The notes under the pieces are model-generated. The model made no database searches. It was not told the origin of the DNA and worked only from the letters and a program-made list of their open reading frames with translations. The position numbers and the translations under genes are program-made. Below, piece after piece: positions 55,313 through 63,666 of a stretch of 64,000 nt of DNA (position 1 is its first letter; each line of letters opens with the position of its first letter). The stretch is from GWE2-40-63 sp041664345 (GTDB lineage Bacteria > Bacteroidota > Bacteroidia > Bacteroidales > SZUA-534), in the NCBI GenBank assembly GCA_041664345.1, contig JBAYKX010000003.1, forward strand, positions 1 through 64,000. The letters run 5' to 3'.

Positions 55313-56029
55313 TTAACTCAGCATACTTTTTAAGGCTCTTCTGTAATGAAGCCCTATCATAATTCCCACAATAATTAAAACCAACCAATTTATGGTGATG
55401 GTTGCCACTTCGAACCGATAACTTCGTTCAATGCCATATTTAATTGAGTAAAAAATGAAAGCCACATTGTTTGCAGCCAATTGCGATATGAGAATTATGC
55501 GAATTGTCTTTTCTGCCCGGGTGTTTTTAGAGAAAGCAAATGCAAGAAAAAACAGTGCAATGGACATGGTGATATAACCCAATTCTTCCATCGCAATAAA
55601 CAATCCATATTCATTGTATTGTGTTATCAGGGCAATTCCTTTGGCCTCCCCTTTCATTACGCTTATGGGGACTACTGAAAATTGGGTAAAATAGGCAATC
55701 AATAAAACGGTTGATGAAATGAGTGTGAATGAGAAGCTAAGAAACGTATAGAGTTTTTTTGCAGCATTAGCAATAAAATGATTGGTCGCAATAAATATCA
55801 CAAAAGCAAACAATTGAAATATAGCTACATACATCCAGTAATAGTCTCTTGGGTAATATGAGAGAATATCCGGGAAAGGATAGCTCATGCAATTATTTGG
55901 GCAATAAGGTCCAGCTGGTGGTATTGCAGTCATAGCAAACCCAAATGCTACTATTGTAAGAAATGACAGAAAGAAGGACGAATAAAATCCAAATGTTAAC
56001 TGACTTTTTTGTGATTCCTTATTTTCCAT
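55313..56029 (-). CDS. Polytopic membrane protein of unknown function
   Basis: The 238-residue protein has seven predicted transmembrane stretches (FFLSFLTIVAFGFAMTA, MYVAIFQLFAFVIFIA, LSFSFTLISSTVLLIAYF, LGYITMSIALFFLAFAF, ILISQLAANNVAFIFY, INWLVLIIVGIMIGL). A Pro/Cys-containing loop after the first reads PPAGPYCPNNC. I do not recognise the family. It is the first gene of the operon with the GNAT and desaturase genes. Confidence 0.7.
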   Translation of the reverse strand: MENKESQKSQLTFGFYSSFFLSFLTIVAFGFAMTAIPPAGPYCPNNCMSYPFPDILSYYPRDYYWMYVAIFQLFAFVIFIATNHFIANAAKKLYTFLSFSFTLISSTVLLIAYFTQFSVVPISVMKGEAKGIALITQYNEYGLFIAMEELGYITMSIALFFLAFAFSKNTRAEKTIRIILISQLAANNVAFIFYSIKYGIERSYRFEVATITINWLVLIIVGIMIGLHYRRALKSMLS

Positions 56030-56410
56030 GGGATAGCTTTTTTATTTAATAACTCGCACTGTTTTTTATGATGCTTCCTAACTACTTTATATCACCACCT
56101 TATCGTTATACATCCCAAAAAGCTTCATAATCGCAATTAAGTGTGGTTATTTTACGAATAGTCATGGGTTGTTGTGTTGGTTTATTGGTTATTTTGTTTA
56201 CCAAAGCTAAGCAAAATTAATGAAATACCTTACCCTAATGGTCGGTGTTTTCTCGTTGTTTGTTAGCAAAAAGGAGATGAAAACCGGTAAAACAATTAAC
56301 AATTAGTAATGGGCAATTGGCAATTCAAGGTCGAATAGTTATCAGCCTCACGCAGGGCACTGCATAACGCTTAAACCCCTATTTATTGTAGGGCGTATTT
56401 AATTCATTTT
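56030..56410. repeat. Dispersed element copy 3 joined to an MFS-gene 3' fossil
   Basis: Core AGCTTCATAATCGC ... AGTCATGGGTT lies at 56121-56170, followed by ACCAAAGCTAAGCAAAA and ATGGTCGGTG. From about 56247 the sequence matches the 3' end of the MFS gene at about 43988-44080: both share TTCTCGTCGTTT or TTCTCGTTGTTT, AAGGAGATGAA and ATTAACAATTAGTAAT. In frame it reads VFSLFVSKKEMKTG, ending INN-stop. Nothing else is seen in the interval. Confidence 0.7.
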
Positions 56411-56821
56411 TTACTTTTTCATTATATATCTAAATGTACCAAATATAACTATCCCTCCAATTCCTTGTTCTATAATATGATAAATTGTATTTGTAATCTG
56501 ATAAGAAACTGATGATTCATGTACCGCAGCCATTGTTAATCCATGAGGAAATACCCATAAAATACCGATTATCGCACCAATCATAATCCCTTTTGAAATT
56601 GAATCTCTATTATTTTTAGAATTCAGATAAAAGTAACTCATTAGTAATCCAAGTAAAATGTATGCAATCAATGTAATTCCAAGTCCTTCATGATGAGGGT
56701 GCATGTTTTCATTTACAGCAGGCATTATTAAATTGTGATAAAGTCCTCCAACCACCCACATAGCAAATCCTGAAACGAACGAGGCAATTATCATTTTAAA
56801 AATGTTCTTTTTTGTGTCCAT
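56411..56821 (-). CDS. Small four-helix membrane protein of unknown function
   Basis: The 136-residue protein has four transmembrane stretches (MIIASFVSGFAMWVVGGLY, ITLIAYILLGLLMSYFYL, GIMIGAIIGILWVFPHGLTM, IEQGIGGIVIFGTF). A His-containing loop reads ENMHPHHEGLG. No family is recognised with confidence. It is followed upstream on the same strand by an AraC regulator gene, with 76 bases between them. Confidence 0.7.
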   Translation of the reverse strand: MDTKKNIFKMIIASFVSGFAMWVVGGLYHNLIMPAVNENMHPHHEGLGITLIAYILLGLLMSYFYLNSKNNRDSISKGIMIGAIIGILWVFPHGLTMAAVHESSVSYQITNTIYHIIEQGIGGIVIFGTFRYIMKK

Positions 56822-56897
56822 AATTATTAAAATTTAAGTTTACTAATATTGGTCACAAAGTTCATCATCCTAAATTTTAAAAACTTGAATAAACAGA

Positions 56898-57647
56898 CTA
56901 TTTTAAAACTTCCGAGGGTTTAATCCCAAAATTCTCTTTAAATGTCCTTGTAAGATGTGACTGGTCAGAAAATCCGCCTATAAATGAGGCTTGAGTTAAA
57001 CTATTATTCTCATGTATTGCAGAAATGGATTTTATTAGCTTGCTATGTAGTACAAATCTGCGAAATGTAAGACCTGTTTCCTTTTTGAACAGTCTATTGA
57101 AATGACTTACTGATAAATTGACCATTTTAGAAATATTATCAACGTGCAATTTTTCATCCTCACTTTCCATAATTAGACTGAGAGCTCTTAAAATTCTATT
57201 GTCAAATTCTTCCTTTTCACTACATGTGTCAGGAATAAGTGAAATTGAATGAAGGATTTTTTCAACCATCTCTTGGGTATTATAATTCGAATAATACCAG
57301 TCTTTTATTAAGGATAAGCTTTGTTGAGATTTTAAACTATTAAGTTTTTTTATTGGTTTAGTAGAGTCTGTAAGTCTAATTCCTTCAACAGAGTAAGGTA
57401 CAATATGAATAAAGGCAACATACTCTTCTTTGTAGGTTTCAATACTGAAGTCAATATTCTTTTGAATCAACGTAAATTGAAAATCATCTCGATAGCCCTC
57501 TGATGTATTTAACTTAAAAGTTTCTCCAAATGACAAAATTACAGTCAAAGCATAATGTTTATGGAAATTAGAGACAATATCTTTTCCAATAAAAATTCCA
57601 CCGATTTTTGAAAATCCAATTTTTGATATTTTATTATCCTTGGTCAT
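56898..57647 (-). CDS. AraC-family transcriptional regulator
   Basis: The start at 57647 (MTKDNKISKIGFSKIG) is preferred; the longer ORF adds 30 residues translated from repeat-like intergenic DNA (CCTACAACGGTGGTAG). The ~249-residue protein has an N-terminal sensor region (HKHYALTVILSFGETF) and a C-terminal AraC domain (ISKMVNLSVSHFNRLFKKE, ASFIGGFSDQSHLTRTFKE). Its targets are probably the neighbouring membrane or MBL genes. Confidence 0.87.
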   Translation of the reverse strand: MTKDNKISKIGFSKIGGIFIGKDIVSNFHKHYALTVILSFGETFKLNTSEGYRDDFQFTLIQKNIDFSIETYKEEYVAFIHIVPYSVEGIRLTDSTKPIKKLNSLKSQQSLSLIKDWYYSNYNTQEMVEKILHSISLIPDTCSEKEEFDNRILRALSLIMESEDEKLHVDNISKMVNLSVSHFNRLFKKETGLTFRRFVLHSKLIKSISAIHENNSLTQASFIGGFSDQSHLTRTFKENFGIKPSEVLK

Positions 57648-57779
57648 AGTTTGTGAAACGGCTCTATTTAATGCCCTACAACGGTGGTAGTATGAAAAGT
57701 TGCCGACTGCTTGGCACTGTCCTGTCAAGTAACACAAAAGTTAAAGCGGGCTACTCCAGAGCATTCGGGATTGAATAAC

Positions 57780-58520
57780 CTACTGTCTCAGCAATTTTTT
57801 ATACCGCACATTGTACTTTTGTGCATATTTTTCATATTCGTTTTGCAAAAGATTTCTGCTTATTTCTTTGCCATGTCCTGGTAGAAAGATTCTACAATCC
57901 GTATTAAGTAATTTACCCCAACTTTCTATCATTCTGAAAATATCATCTGAGTATGGCGGAAAAACAGAATTTTTAAACACTCCAAACATAACATCTCCAA
58001 CAATTGCAATCTCGTTATCTACCAGTATGCTAACCGAATCTACTGAATGTCCGATTGTTTCTATTATTTTTATTCTACTGTTCCCAATATTAAGGTCATA
58101 ATCTCCATTTACAAATATATCTGGTTTAAATGTTTCATATCCAAATTTACTTTTCCCCATCAAACGTCCTAATTTAGCGATCAATCTTGTAGTAAGAAAT
58201 GTTCCGTCTGATAATTTTGAATACCCATTTTTTATTGAATTTGCCGCTGAACCAGATACAATAATCTGACAATCACTTTTTTCTTTTACTATTTTTGTGG
58301 ATTGGCAATGGTCAAAATGCGTGTGCGTCAAAATAATGGCAGAGACATCATCAATGGTAACATTAAGAGATTCAATGTTTTTTGACAGAGTTTTAAAAGC
58401 AGAAGTTTTCCCAGTATCTACCAAGATTACGATATTATCTTTTAAAATCAGATAGGCATTACTCCGCCCCGATAGAACTTGAATTATTTTATTTCCATTT
58501 TTTGTCTTCCAGATTCTCAT
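57780..58520 (-). CDS. Metallo-beta-lactamase-fold hydrolase
   Basis: The 246-residue protein has the MBL metal site THTHFDH (H66, H68, D70, H71), ETIGHSVDSVS, IVGDVMFG and FLPGHGKE. This complete set fits a hydrolase of the glyoxalase II/lactonase type. Expression may be tied to the AraC gene 130 bases downstream on the same strand. The substrate is unknown. Confidence 0.88.
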   Translation of the reverse strand: MRIWKTKNGNKIIQVLSGRSNAYLILKDNIVILVDTGKTSAFKTLSKNIESLNVTIDDVSAIILTHTHFDHCQSTKIVKEKSDCQIIVSGSAANSIKNGYSKLSDGTFLTTRLIAKLGRLMGKSKFGYETFKPDIFVNGDYDLNIGNSRIKIIETIGHSVDSVSILVDNEIAIVGDVMFGVFKNSVFPPYSDDIFRMIESWGKLLNTDCRIFLPGHGKEISRNLLQNEYEKYAQKYNVRYKKLLRQ

Positions 58521-58551
58521 TTTTTTATATCAAGCTGTTTCCACCGTCTTT

Positions 58552-58660
58552 TTGCATGAAGCACAACTACTGCATAACCCCACCTTTTCCAAAGTTATAC
58601 ATCAAAAAAGCTGTATAATCCCAAATAGGTGTGGTTATTTTACAAATACCCAAATTGTTC
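58552..58660. repeat. Dispersed element copy 4
   Basis: GCATGAAGCACAACTACTGCAT, CCCCACCTTTTCC and core GCTGTATAATCCCAAATAGG-TGTGGTTATTTTAC (58610-58645) match copy 2. The match stops at about 58652, 16 bases before the GH97 stop. Confidence 0.75.
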
Positions 58661-58667
58661 GATTTGA

Positions 58668-60599
58668 TTACTTTTCCTGAATTTTCAAAATACCTACAAA
58701 ACCTCCCCTGGGGAGACATTTTAAACTAACAATATCACCTTTTTTTACCACTAGCGTCTCAGTTGTAAAAGATTTGTCATCATCCCCATCTTTGATAAGT
58801 TGCAAATTAAAATTTCCATCGCCAAGAAAATCAAAATTCACGTTGAGTATTTGAGGTTCATCTTTGCCATTTAAGCCACCTATGTACCACTGTGTTCCTT
58901 TCATTCGGGCAATAATTACTCTATCACCGGGATATCCGTCAATAAGCCTTGTGTTGTCCCAGCTAACCGGTACTTTTTTAAGAAATTCTTTGGGTTCGGT
59001 TGGCAAACTGTTGTAAGCTGCCGGATTGTCGGCAAAATGCTGAAACCCCGACTCAAAAACTACCGCCAAAGCCAGTTCGTGCCCAAACGAGGTAATATGC
59101 GGGTGCTGCGAATTGGAAAACGTTACTGGCGTATAATCCATTGAACCAATTACATTACGGGTAAAAGGCAATGTAGTATTGTGGCCGGCTGCTTTATTTG
59201 TAAGCACCGGTTGATTGTTATACCATTCGGCCCCATAAACTCCTTCTGTAGTCATCAGATTTGGATAGGTACGAGCCCAGCCGCGCGGAACGGTGGCACC
59301 ATGAAAATTTACCATCAGGTGGTATTTTGCCGCTTCTTCCAAAATATCAATGTAGAATTTCATCATATCCTGTTGGTCGCCGGCAAAAAAATCGACTTTA
59401 ATGCCAAATACCCCAATTTTATTGAGCCACGAAAACTCGTCAGCACGTTTTTGAGCAGTTAGCAACCGGTCGTTCGGTGTTGGATCGAGCCAGATTGTAC
59501 CCGAATTATACCACATCAATGGTTTAATTCCTTTGCTTTTGGCATAGTTTACCGCATCAACAATATTTCCACCGTTACTCATTACATCCCATTCCCAATC
59601 AATAAGTATATAAGGCCATTTCATTTCATCTGCTAAATCAATATATGCTGCAACCTTTTGATAGTCTTTGGAACCATGGTTGTTAGCCCAATAAATCCAT
59701 GATACAGCACCCGGTTTAATCCAGTCGGTTTCTTCATATTTATTGGATTCGCTAACATCGGTAATCAAAGTTGATTCAACAATATCCGACAACTTGCCGA
59801 TTATAAGGGTATGCCATTGAGAGTTCCATGGCAGCTTGGTTATTACCCCTGTTTGCTTAAAATTATTTCTGGGTGAAGGGTACATTACTTTGTATTCATT
59901 TGGGTTTCCCCGATTGCAAAGATTTGAGGCACAGTTATTCTCATTGATATTTGCTTCGGAAATTAATACCCAAACCGGATTGTTATTTACTTTAAACAAT
60001 GCAGGAAACCCCCATTCCTGCTCTTTTCTATCACTTTTTCCTGTTTTTGATAATGGAAAAAAATCTTCGTACGAAACATTATATGGCTGCATCCAACGGT
60101 TTGTGCTATCGGGTAAAATATATGTTGTGGCTTCGTCCAAAATGTTGACCAATGAATCGGATTTATTTGTGAATTCATATCGGAAAGCTACGCCATCGTT
60201 ATAAGCCCTAAAAACAATACGTAAAGGTTGGTTATTGGAATTTACAAAATGGAATACTTTTTCAGTACCAAAATTTTCGCATGACTTTCGCTTACCGCAA
60301 ATCATTTCATAGTTATCGTGTACCGCCATTGCTTGCGACTCACCAACATATTTGAGGCTATCGGTAAATAGTTGGTCATTACGCATTATCCCCAAAGGTG
60401 AGTTTGGTAAAACCTCTACATATTCCGAATTCATTTTATACAGAACCCTAAAATATACTTTACCGGAAGACATTTTATCCGATGTATTTTTTGCGACAAG
60501 TTCCACTTTGATGTTTTTATTCGGCGATAAAACTTCTTGCGCTTTAATTGCCAATGAGGTGGAAATAAAGATAAATATTGATAAATAAATATGATTCAT
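58668..60599 (-). CDS. GH97 family alpha-glycosidase, retaining (alpha-galactosidase-like) type
   Basis: The 643-residue protein has a signal peptide (LSIFIFISTSLAIKAQ) and an N-terminal beta-sandwich (to ~280). The TIM barrel (WIYWANNHGS, YILIDWEWDV, GIKVDFFAGD) is followed by a C-terminal beta domain, the normal GH97 layout. D403 in KVDF and E458 in YGAEW keep the 55-residue spacing I recall for the nucleophile and acid/base of the retaining enzyme BtGal97b; inverting SusB lacks this Asp. It probably cleaves alpha-galactosides in the periplasm. It is isolated from the GH127/GH16 pair. Confidence 0.88.
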   Translation of the reverse strand: MNHIYLSIFIFISTSLAIKAQEVLSPNKNIKVELVAKNTSDKMSSGKVYFRVLYKMNSEYVEVLPNSPLGIMRNDQLFTDSLKYVGESQAMAVHDNYEMICGKRKSCENFGTEKVFHFVNSNNQPLRIVFRAYNDGVAFRYEFTNKSDSLVNILDEATTYILPDSTNRWMQPYNVSYEDFFPLSKTGKSDRKEQEWGFPALFKVNNNPVWVLISEANINENNCASNLCNRGNPNEYKVMYPSPRNNFKQTGVITKLPWNSQWHTLIIGKLSDIVESTLITDVSESNKYEETDWIKPGAVSWIYWANNHGSKDYQKVAAYIDLADEMKWPYILIDWEWDVMSNGGNIVDAVNYAKSKGIKPLMWYNSGTIWLDPTPNDRLLTAQKRADEFSWLNKIGVFGIKVDFFAGDQQDMMKFYIDILEEAAKYHLMVNFHGATVPRGWARTYPNLMTTEGVYGAEWYNNQPVLTNKAAGHNTTLPFTRNVIGSMDYTPVTFSNSQHPHITSFGHELALAVVFESGFQHFADNPAAYNSLPTEPKEFLKKVPVSWDNTRLIDGYPGDRVIIARMKGTQWYIGGLNGKDEPQILNVNFDFLGDGNFNLQLIKDGDDDKSFTTETLVVKKGDIVSLKCLPRGGFVGILKIQEK

Positions 60600-61443
60600 C
60601 TATTTCTTTTTTAAATATTTAGCAATCATACAATAATTGGGTGAATTTTCAAAATTGATGGCAACGTTTTCAGGGAAATCGCTTTTAAGAATTTCAATAT
60701 TGAATTCCCATTTTCGGCGCATGGATTCTGTACATTTTCAATTAAAAGATAGTGCTTGCGCCGATTTTATACCTGAAATTCATTTACCCCGGCTAATCCC
60801 GATAGCTATCGGGAGGGGCTATTCATGGTAAATCCCTCCGGGATTTCTTAAAAGCGATTTCCCTGGTAATGTTTTGCTGTATTAAAAATTGTCCTTTTGT
60901 GTTCGTTTACCATCTTTTTTTCTCCTTAACTTTTGGAAAAAAGTGTCAACGTATTTCAGGACAAGACACTTATGTTGAAACTGGTCGAGCAAAGGGAAAA
61001 GTAGTCATAAAACTTAATGTTGATTGATTAGATAAAACGGCACAAAATGACTGAGAACGTATTTTGAATAAGATAAAGAATTTTCTTTGCTACTATTTCC
61101 GTATTTTCGACAGGAATATTTTAACAACTCTAGCTACCTAATTTCGACCCTTACGGGAATAATAAGCTATCAGTATTTTTCATATTCCTAATATCCGCAA
61201 GTGAGGGTTTGACTCTTTAATTATTAGATGAATAAACAAGTTTTGATGTTCCTCTGAATAGAAAAGTCAAGCCCTCACTATCAGTAAGTTAACTTTTTAC
61301 CTGCGGATTTAAGGATATTAGTCAATTCATATTCAGATATTTTTGCGTTTACAATAATCTTTTTTGTTAAAGTTAAAACAAAAGCCGCAGCGAATATTTT
61401 TCTCTGCGGCTCAATGTTGTTTGCTGAAAGGCTCAAAAAAGTA
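60600..61443. repeat. Gene-free region with several inverted repeats
   Basis: GGGAAATCGCTTTTAAGAA (60673-60691) pairs perfectly with 60845-60863 and encloses the palindrome CCCGATAGCTATCGGG (60798-60813). A second pair, AGTGAGGGTTTGACT (61200-61214) and AGTCAAGCCCTCACT (61265-61279), differs at one base and is framed by ATCCGCA/TGCGGAT. No coding region is convincing here. Confidence 0.75.
61279..61312. repeat. Direct repeat, left copy
   Basis: TATCAGTAAGTTAACTTTTTACCTGCGG recurs with a few changes at 63632-63663. The two copies flank the QorB/HxlR/DUF4256 block. Confidence 0.6.
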
Positions 61444-62289
61444 TTATACAATTGCATCGGCCACCATTTTTGCCAACTGTGTTGTGGGGCGGCCAATCAG
61501 TGTAGAAAGTGTGTGCGAATCGTCAAATAATCCTCCTTTTGAAGCTCCAGTATCAGAGTTGGCCAACATCTTTGCTAATCCTTCAGGTAATCCGAAACTT
61601 TTCAGAATATCAGCATATTGCGTTTCAGTCAGGTTGTTATACGGAATGGTTTTTCCGCTTTGACTCGAAATTTCAGCAGCCAGTTCGGCAAGTGTGTAAG
61701 CTTCGTCACCTGCCAATTCGTAGGTTTTGCCTTCGTGACCTTTGCCTGCCAATACCACCGCTGCTGCTTCGGCAAAATCAGCACGGGCAGCCGATGATAT
61801 TTTACCTTCTCCGGCGTTTCCGATAAATGCTCCTGCACCGATGGCTCCTTTAGCTGAACCGGTATAATTTTCGGTGTACCAACCATTGCGAAGAATCGTG
61901 TATGTCACTCCCGATTCTTTCAGGGAAACCTCAGTTCCTAAATGCTCTACAGCCAACGAAAGTGGTGAACTGTCGGCATGTAAAATACTTGTATAGATAA
62001 TGTGTTTAATGCCAGCTTGTCTGGCAGCTGCAATCACAGCTTTGTGTTGTGGTAAGCGTTGGCCTATTTCATTGCCTGAAATTAGCAACAGTTTGTCAAT
62101 TCCCTGCAACGAAGCAACCAAATTTTCTTTTTGCGTATAGTCAAACGCACGGGCTTCAACGCCCAACACTGTTGCCTTCTCTGGTTTGCGTACCAATGCC
62201 ACAATGGTTTCTGTTGCAACTTTTTTTTTCAAATTTTCTACTACTAAGCGACCTAATTGACCTGTTGCACCTGTTACTCCGATTTTCAT
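61444..62289 (-). CDS. QorB-like NAD(P)-binding quinone/azo reductase (NmrA/SDR type)
   Basis: The 281-residue protein starts MKIGVTGATGQLGRLVVE with the atypical-SDR dinucleotide motif. It continues with KHIIYTSILHADSSPLSL and YTILRNGWYTEN, the pattern of E. coli QOR2 (YtfG) NADPH-quinone reductases. It is divergent from an HxlR regulator, a common pairing for quinone- or aldehyde-stress response, so induction by electrophiles is likely. Confidence 0.88.
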   Translation of the reverse strand: MKIGVTGATGQLGRLVVENLKKKVATETIVALVRKPEKATVLGVEARAFDYTQKENLVASLQGIDKLLLISGNEIGQRLPQHKAVIAAARQAGIKHIIYTSILHADSSPLSLAVEHLGTEVSLKESGVTYTILRNGWYTENYTGSAKGAIGAGAFIGNAGEGKISSAARADFAEAAAVVLAGKGHEGKTYELAGDEAYTLAELAAEISSQSGKTIPYNNLTETQYADILKSFGLPEGLAKMLANSDTGASKGGLFDDSHTLSTLIGRPTTQLAKMVADAIV

Positions 62290-62337
62290 TTTATGTTTCC
62301 TTTCTTTAAATTATTTTTTAAATGAAATATTTTACAT

Positions 62338-62430
62338 TACTTTTGTTACGCAAAGTAACTAATAATAGTTTACATTTGAAACAGGTTACATTTTAGTAAC
62401 CATGAAAATAGTAGTAACCTAAAGGTAACC
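62338..62430 (+). promoter_or_regulatory. HxlR operator/promoter region with GTTAC repeats
   Basis: TACTTTTG (62338-62345, -7-like box) abuts GTTACGCAAAGTAAC (62345-62359). GGTTACATTTTAGTAACC (62384-62401) is a second inverted pair, and GTAACC recurs at 62414 and 62425. It lies between the divergent QorB-like and HxlR genes. Confidence 0.65.
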
Positions 62431-62433
62431 ATT

Positions 62434-62757
62434 ATGCCAAAATTGAAAGAAAAAACGCAATGTCCGGTAACGGCAACCCTTCAACTGATAGGAGGAAGAT
62501 GGAAAACCATCATATTATACACTCTCATGCACGGCACAAAACGCTTTGGCGAAATAGCCGTTCGTATTCCCGATATTTCGCGTAAAGTACTTACCGAGCA
62601 ACTGAAAGAGATGGAAGCCGATGGGTTGATTTTGCGTGAACAATTCAAAGAAATACCTCCACGGGTGGAGTATTCGCTAACTGATTTGGGCAAAAGTCTC
62701 TCAGCAGTAATTAGCGAATTGGAAAAATGGGGAATCGAAAAAGTGCTGTCGAATTAA
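62434..62757 (+). CDS. HxlR-family transcriptional regulator
   Basis: The 107-residue winged-helix protein has CPVTATLQLIGGRWKTIILY with the single N-terminal Cys used for redox sensing in YodB/HypR relatives. IPDISRKVLTEQLKEMEADGL and VEYSLTDLGKSL follow. It probably represses itself and the divergent reductase gene through the GTTAC palindromes. Confidence 0.92.
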   Translation: MPKLKEKTQCPVTATLQLIGGRWKTIILYTLMHGTKRFGEIAVRIPDISRKVLTEQLKEMEADGLILREQFKEIPPRVEYSLTDLGKSLSAVISELEKWGIEKVLSN

Positions 62758-62789
62758 CTCAGTGACCTTACTTACCGGCGCTGCCGCTC

Positions 62790-62850
62790 ATAATTGCTGC
62801 TGGTCTCTGGTTTCTTGTTGCTGGTTTCTGGTTTCTGGTTCTAACAGATA
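62790..62850. repeat. Degenerate tandem repeat
   Basis: Six to seven units of a GCTGGTTTCTG/GTTTCTGGTT type lie between the HxlR and DUF4256 genes, similar in style to the low-complexity filler at 6235-6735. Confidence 0.6.
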
Positions 62851-62938
62851 AGTTGTTAAAACAAATTAAGTTTCAAATCTGTTATTTTATCATTAAAAAA
62901 AACCAAAGAACACAGAATCGGAATAACACATTAGGTCA

Positions 62939-63499
62939 ATGGAAAATAATAAGGAGTTGTCAGCAGGACATCGTGAAGAATTAATCGGAGTATTAAAAGC
63001 CCGATTTGAGAGAAACAGGAACCGCCATAAAGACCTTGAATGGGATAAACTTATAACAAGGCTGGATTTAGGGGGTAAACTTTGGTCGCTCAATGAAATG
63101 GAACGAACCGGAGGTGAACCGGATGTTGTTGGTTTTGATAATACTACGGGTGAATATATCTTTTATGATTGTTCCGAAGAAAGTCCGAAAGGCCGCAGAA
63201 GTATTTGTTACGACCGTGAAGCGCTGGAATCAAGGAAAGAACATAAACCGGCCACTAATATACTGGATATGGCAGCTGCCATGGGTATTGAACTTTTATC
63301 GGAAGAACAATATCGTGAGTTGCAGAAACTTGGAAATTTCGATACAAAAACATCGAGCTGGGTGAAAACGCCCTCTGAGATTAGAAAACTAGGAGGTGCT
63401 CTTTTTTGTGATCGTCGGTACGGTAAAGTCTTCATCTATCACAACGGTGCTGATTCATATTATGCAGTAAGAGGTTTTCGTGGCTATTTAAAGGTCTAA
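62939..63499 (+). CDS. DUF4256 domain protein
   Basis: The 186-residue protein matches the DUF4256 pattern: ELIGVLKARFERNRNRH, DLEWDKLITRL, MERTGGEPDVVGFD, FYDCSEESPKGRRS and FCDRRYGKVFIYHNGADSYY. It has no signal peptide. The family is widespread and of unknown function, often near stress-type regulators as here. Confidence 0.88.
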   Translation: MENNKELSAGHREELIGVLKARFERNRNRHKDLEWDKLITRLDLGGKLWSLNEMERTGGEPDVVGFDNTTGEYIFYDCSEESPKGRRSICYDREALESRKEHKPATNILDMAAAMGIELLSEEQYRELQKLGNFDTKTSSWVKTPSEIRKLGGALFCDRRYGKVFIYHNGADSYYAVRGFRGYLKV

Positions 63500-63666
63500 T
63501 CGCTGTAACTTTCAGGATGGTACCGTTCGATAGAAAGAAGTGCAGGGGTACTTATCATCTACAATGGTTGGAACCATTGGATAAATACCGGGCTGGAGCC
63601 CGGTGATCCAACACGGAATAGGCATCTCTCGTATCAGTAAGTTAGTTTTTATCTGCGGTTTAAAAT
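63500..63666. repeat. Hairpin and right copy of the direct repeat
   Basis: CCGGGCTGGAGCCCGG (about 63578-63593) forms a short stem. TATCAGTAAGTTAGTTTTTATCTGCGG (63632-63658) is the right copy of the direct repeat at 61279. Confidence 0.55.

Noticed and set aside
49866..58660. Integron with attC sites
   Set aside because: No integron integrase or classic attC core was seen; the element is reported only as a cassette-like repeat.
61281..61496. 71-residue minus-strand ORF
   Set aside because: It overlaps the direct repeat and the end of the QorB-like gene and shows no protein-like pattern.
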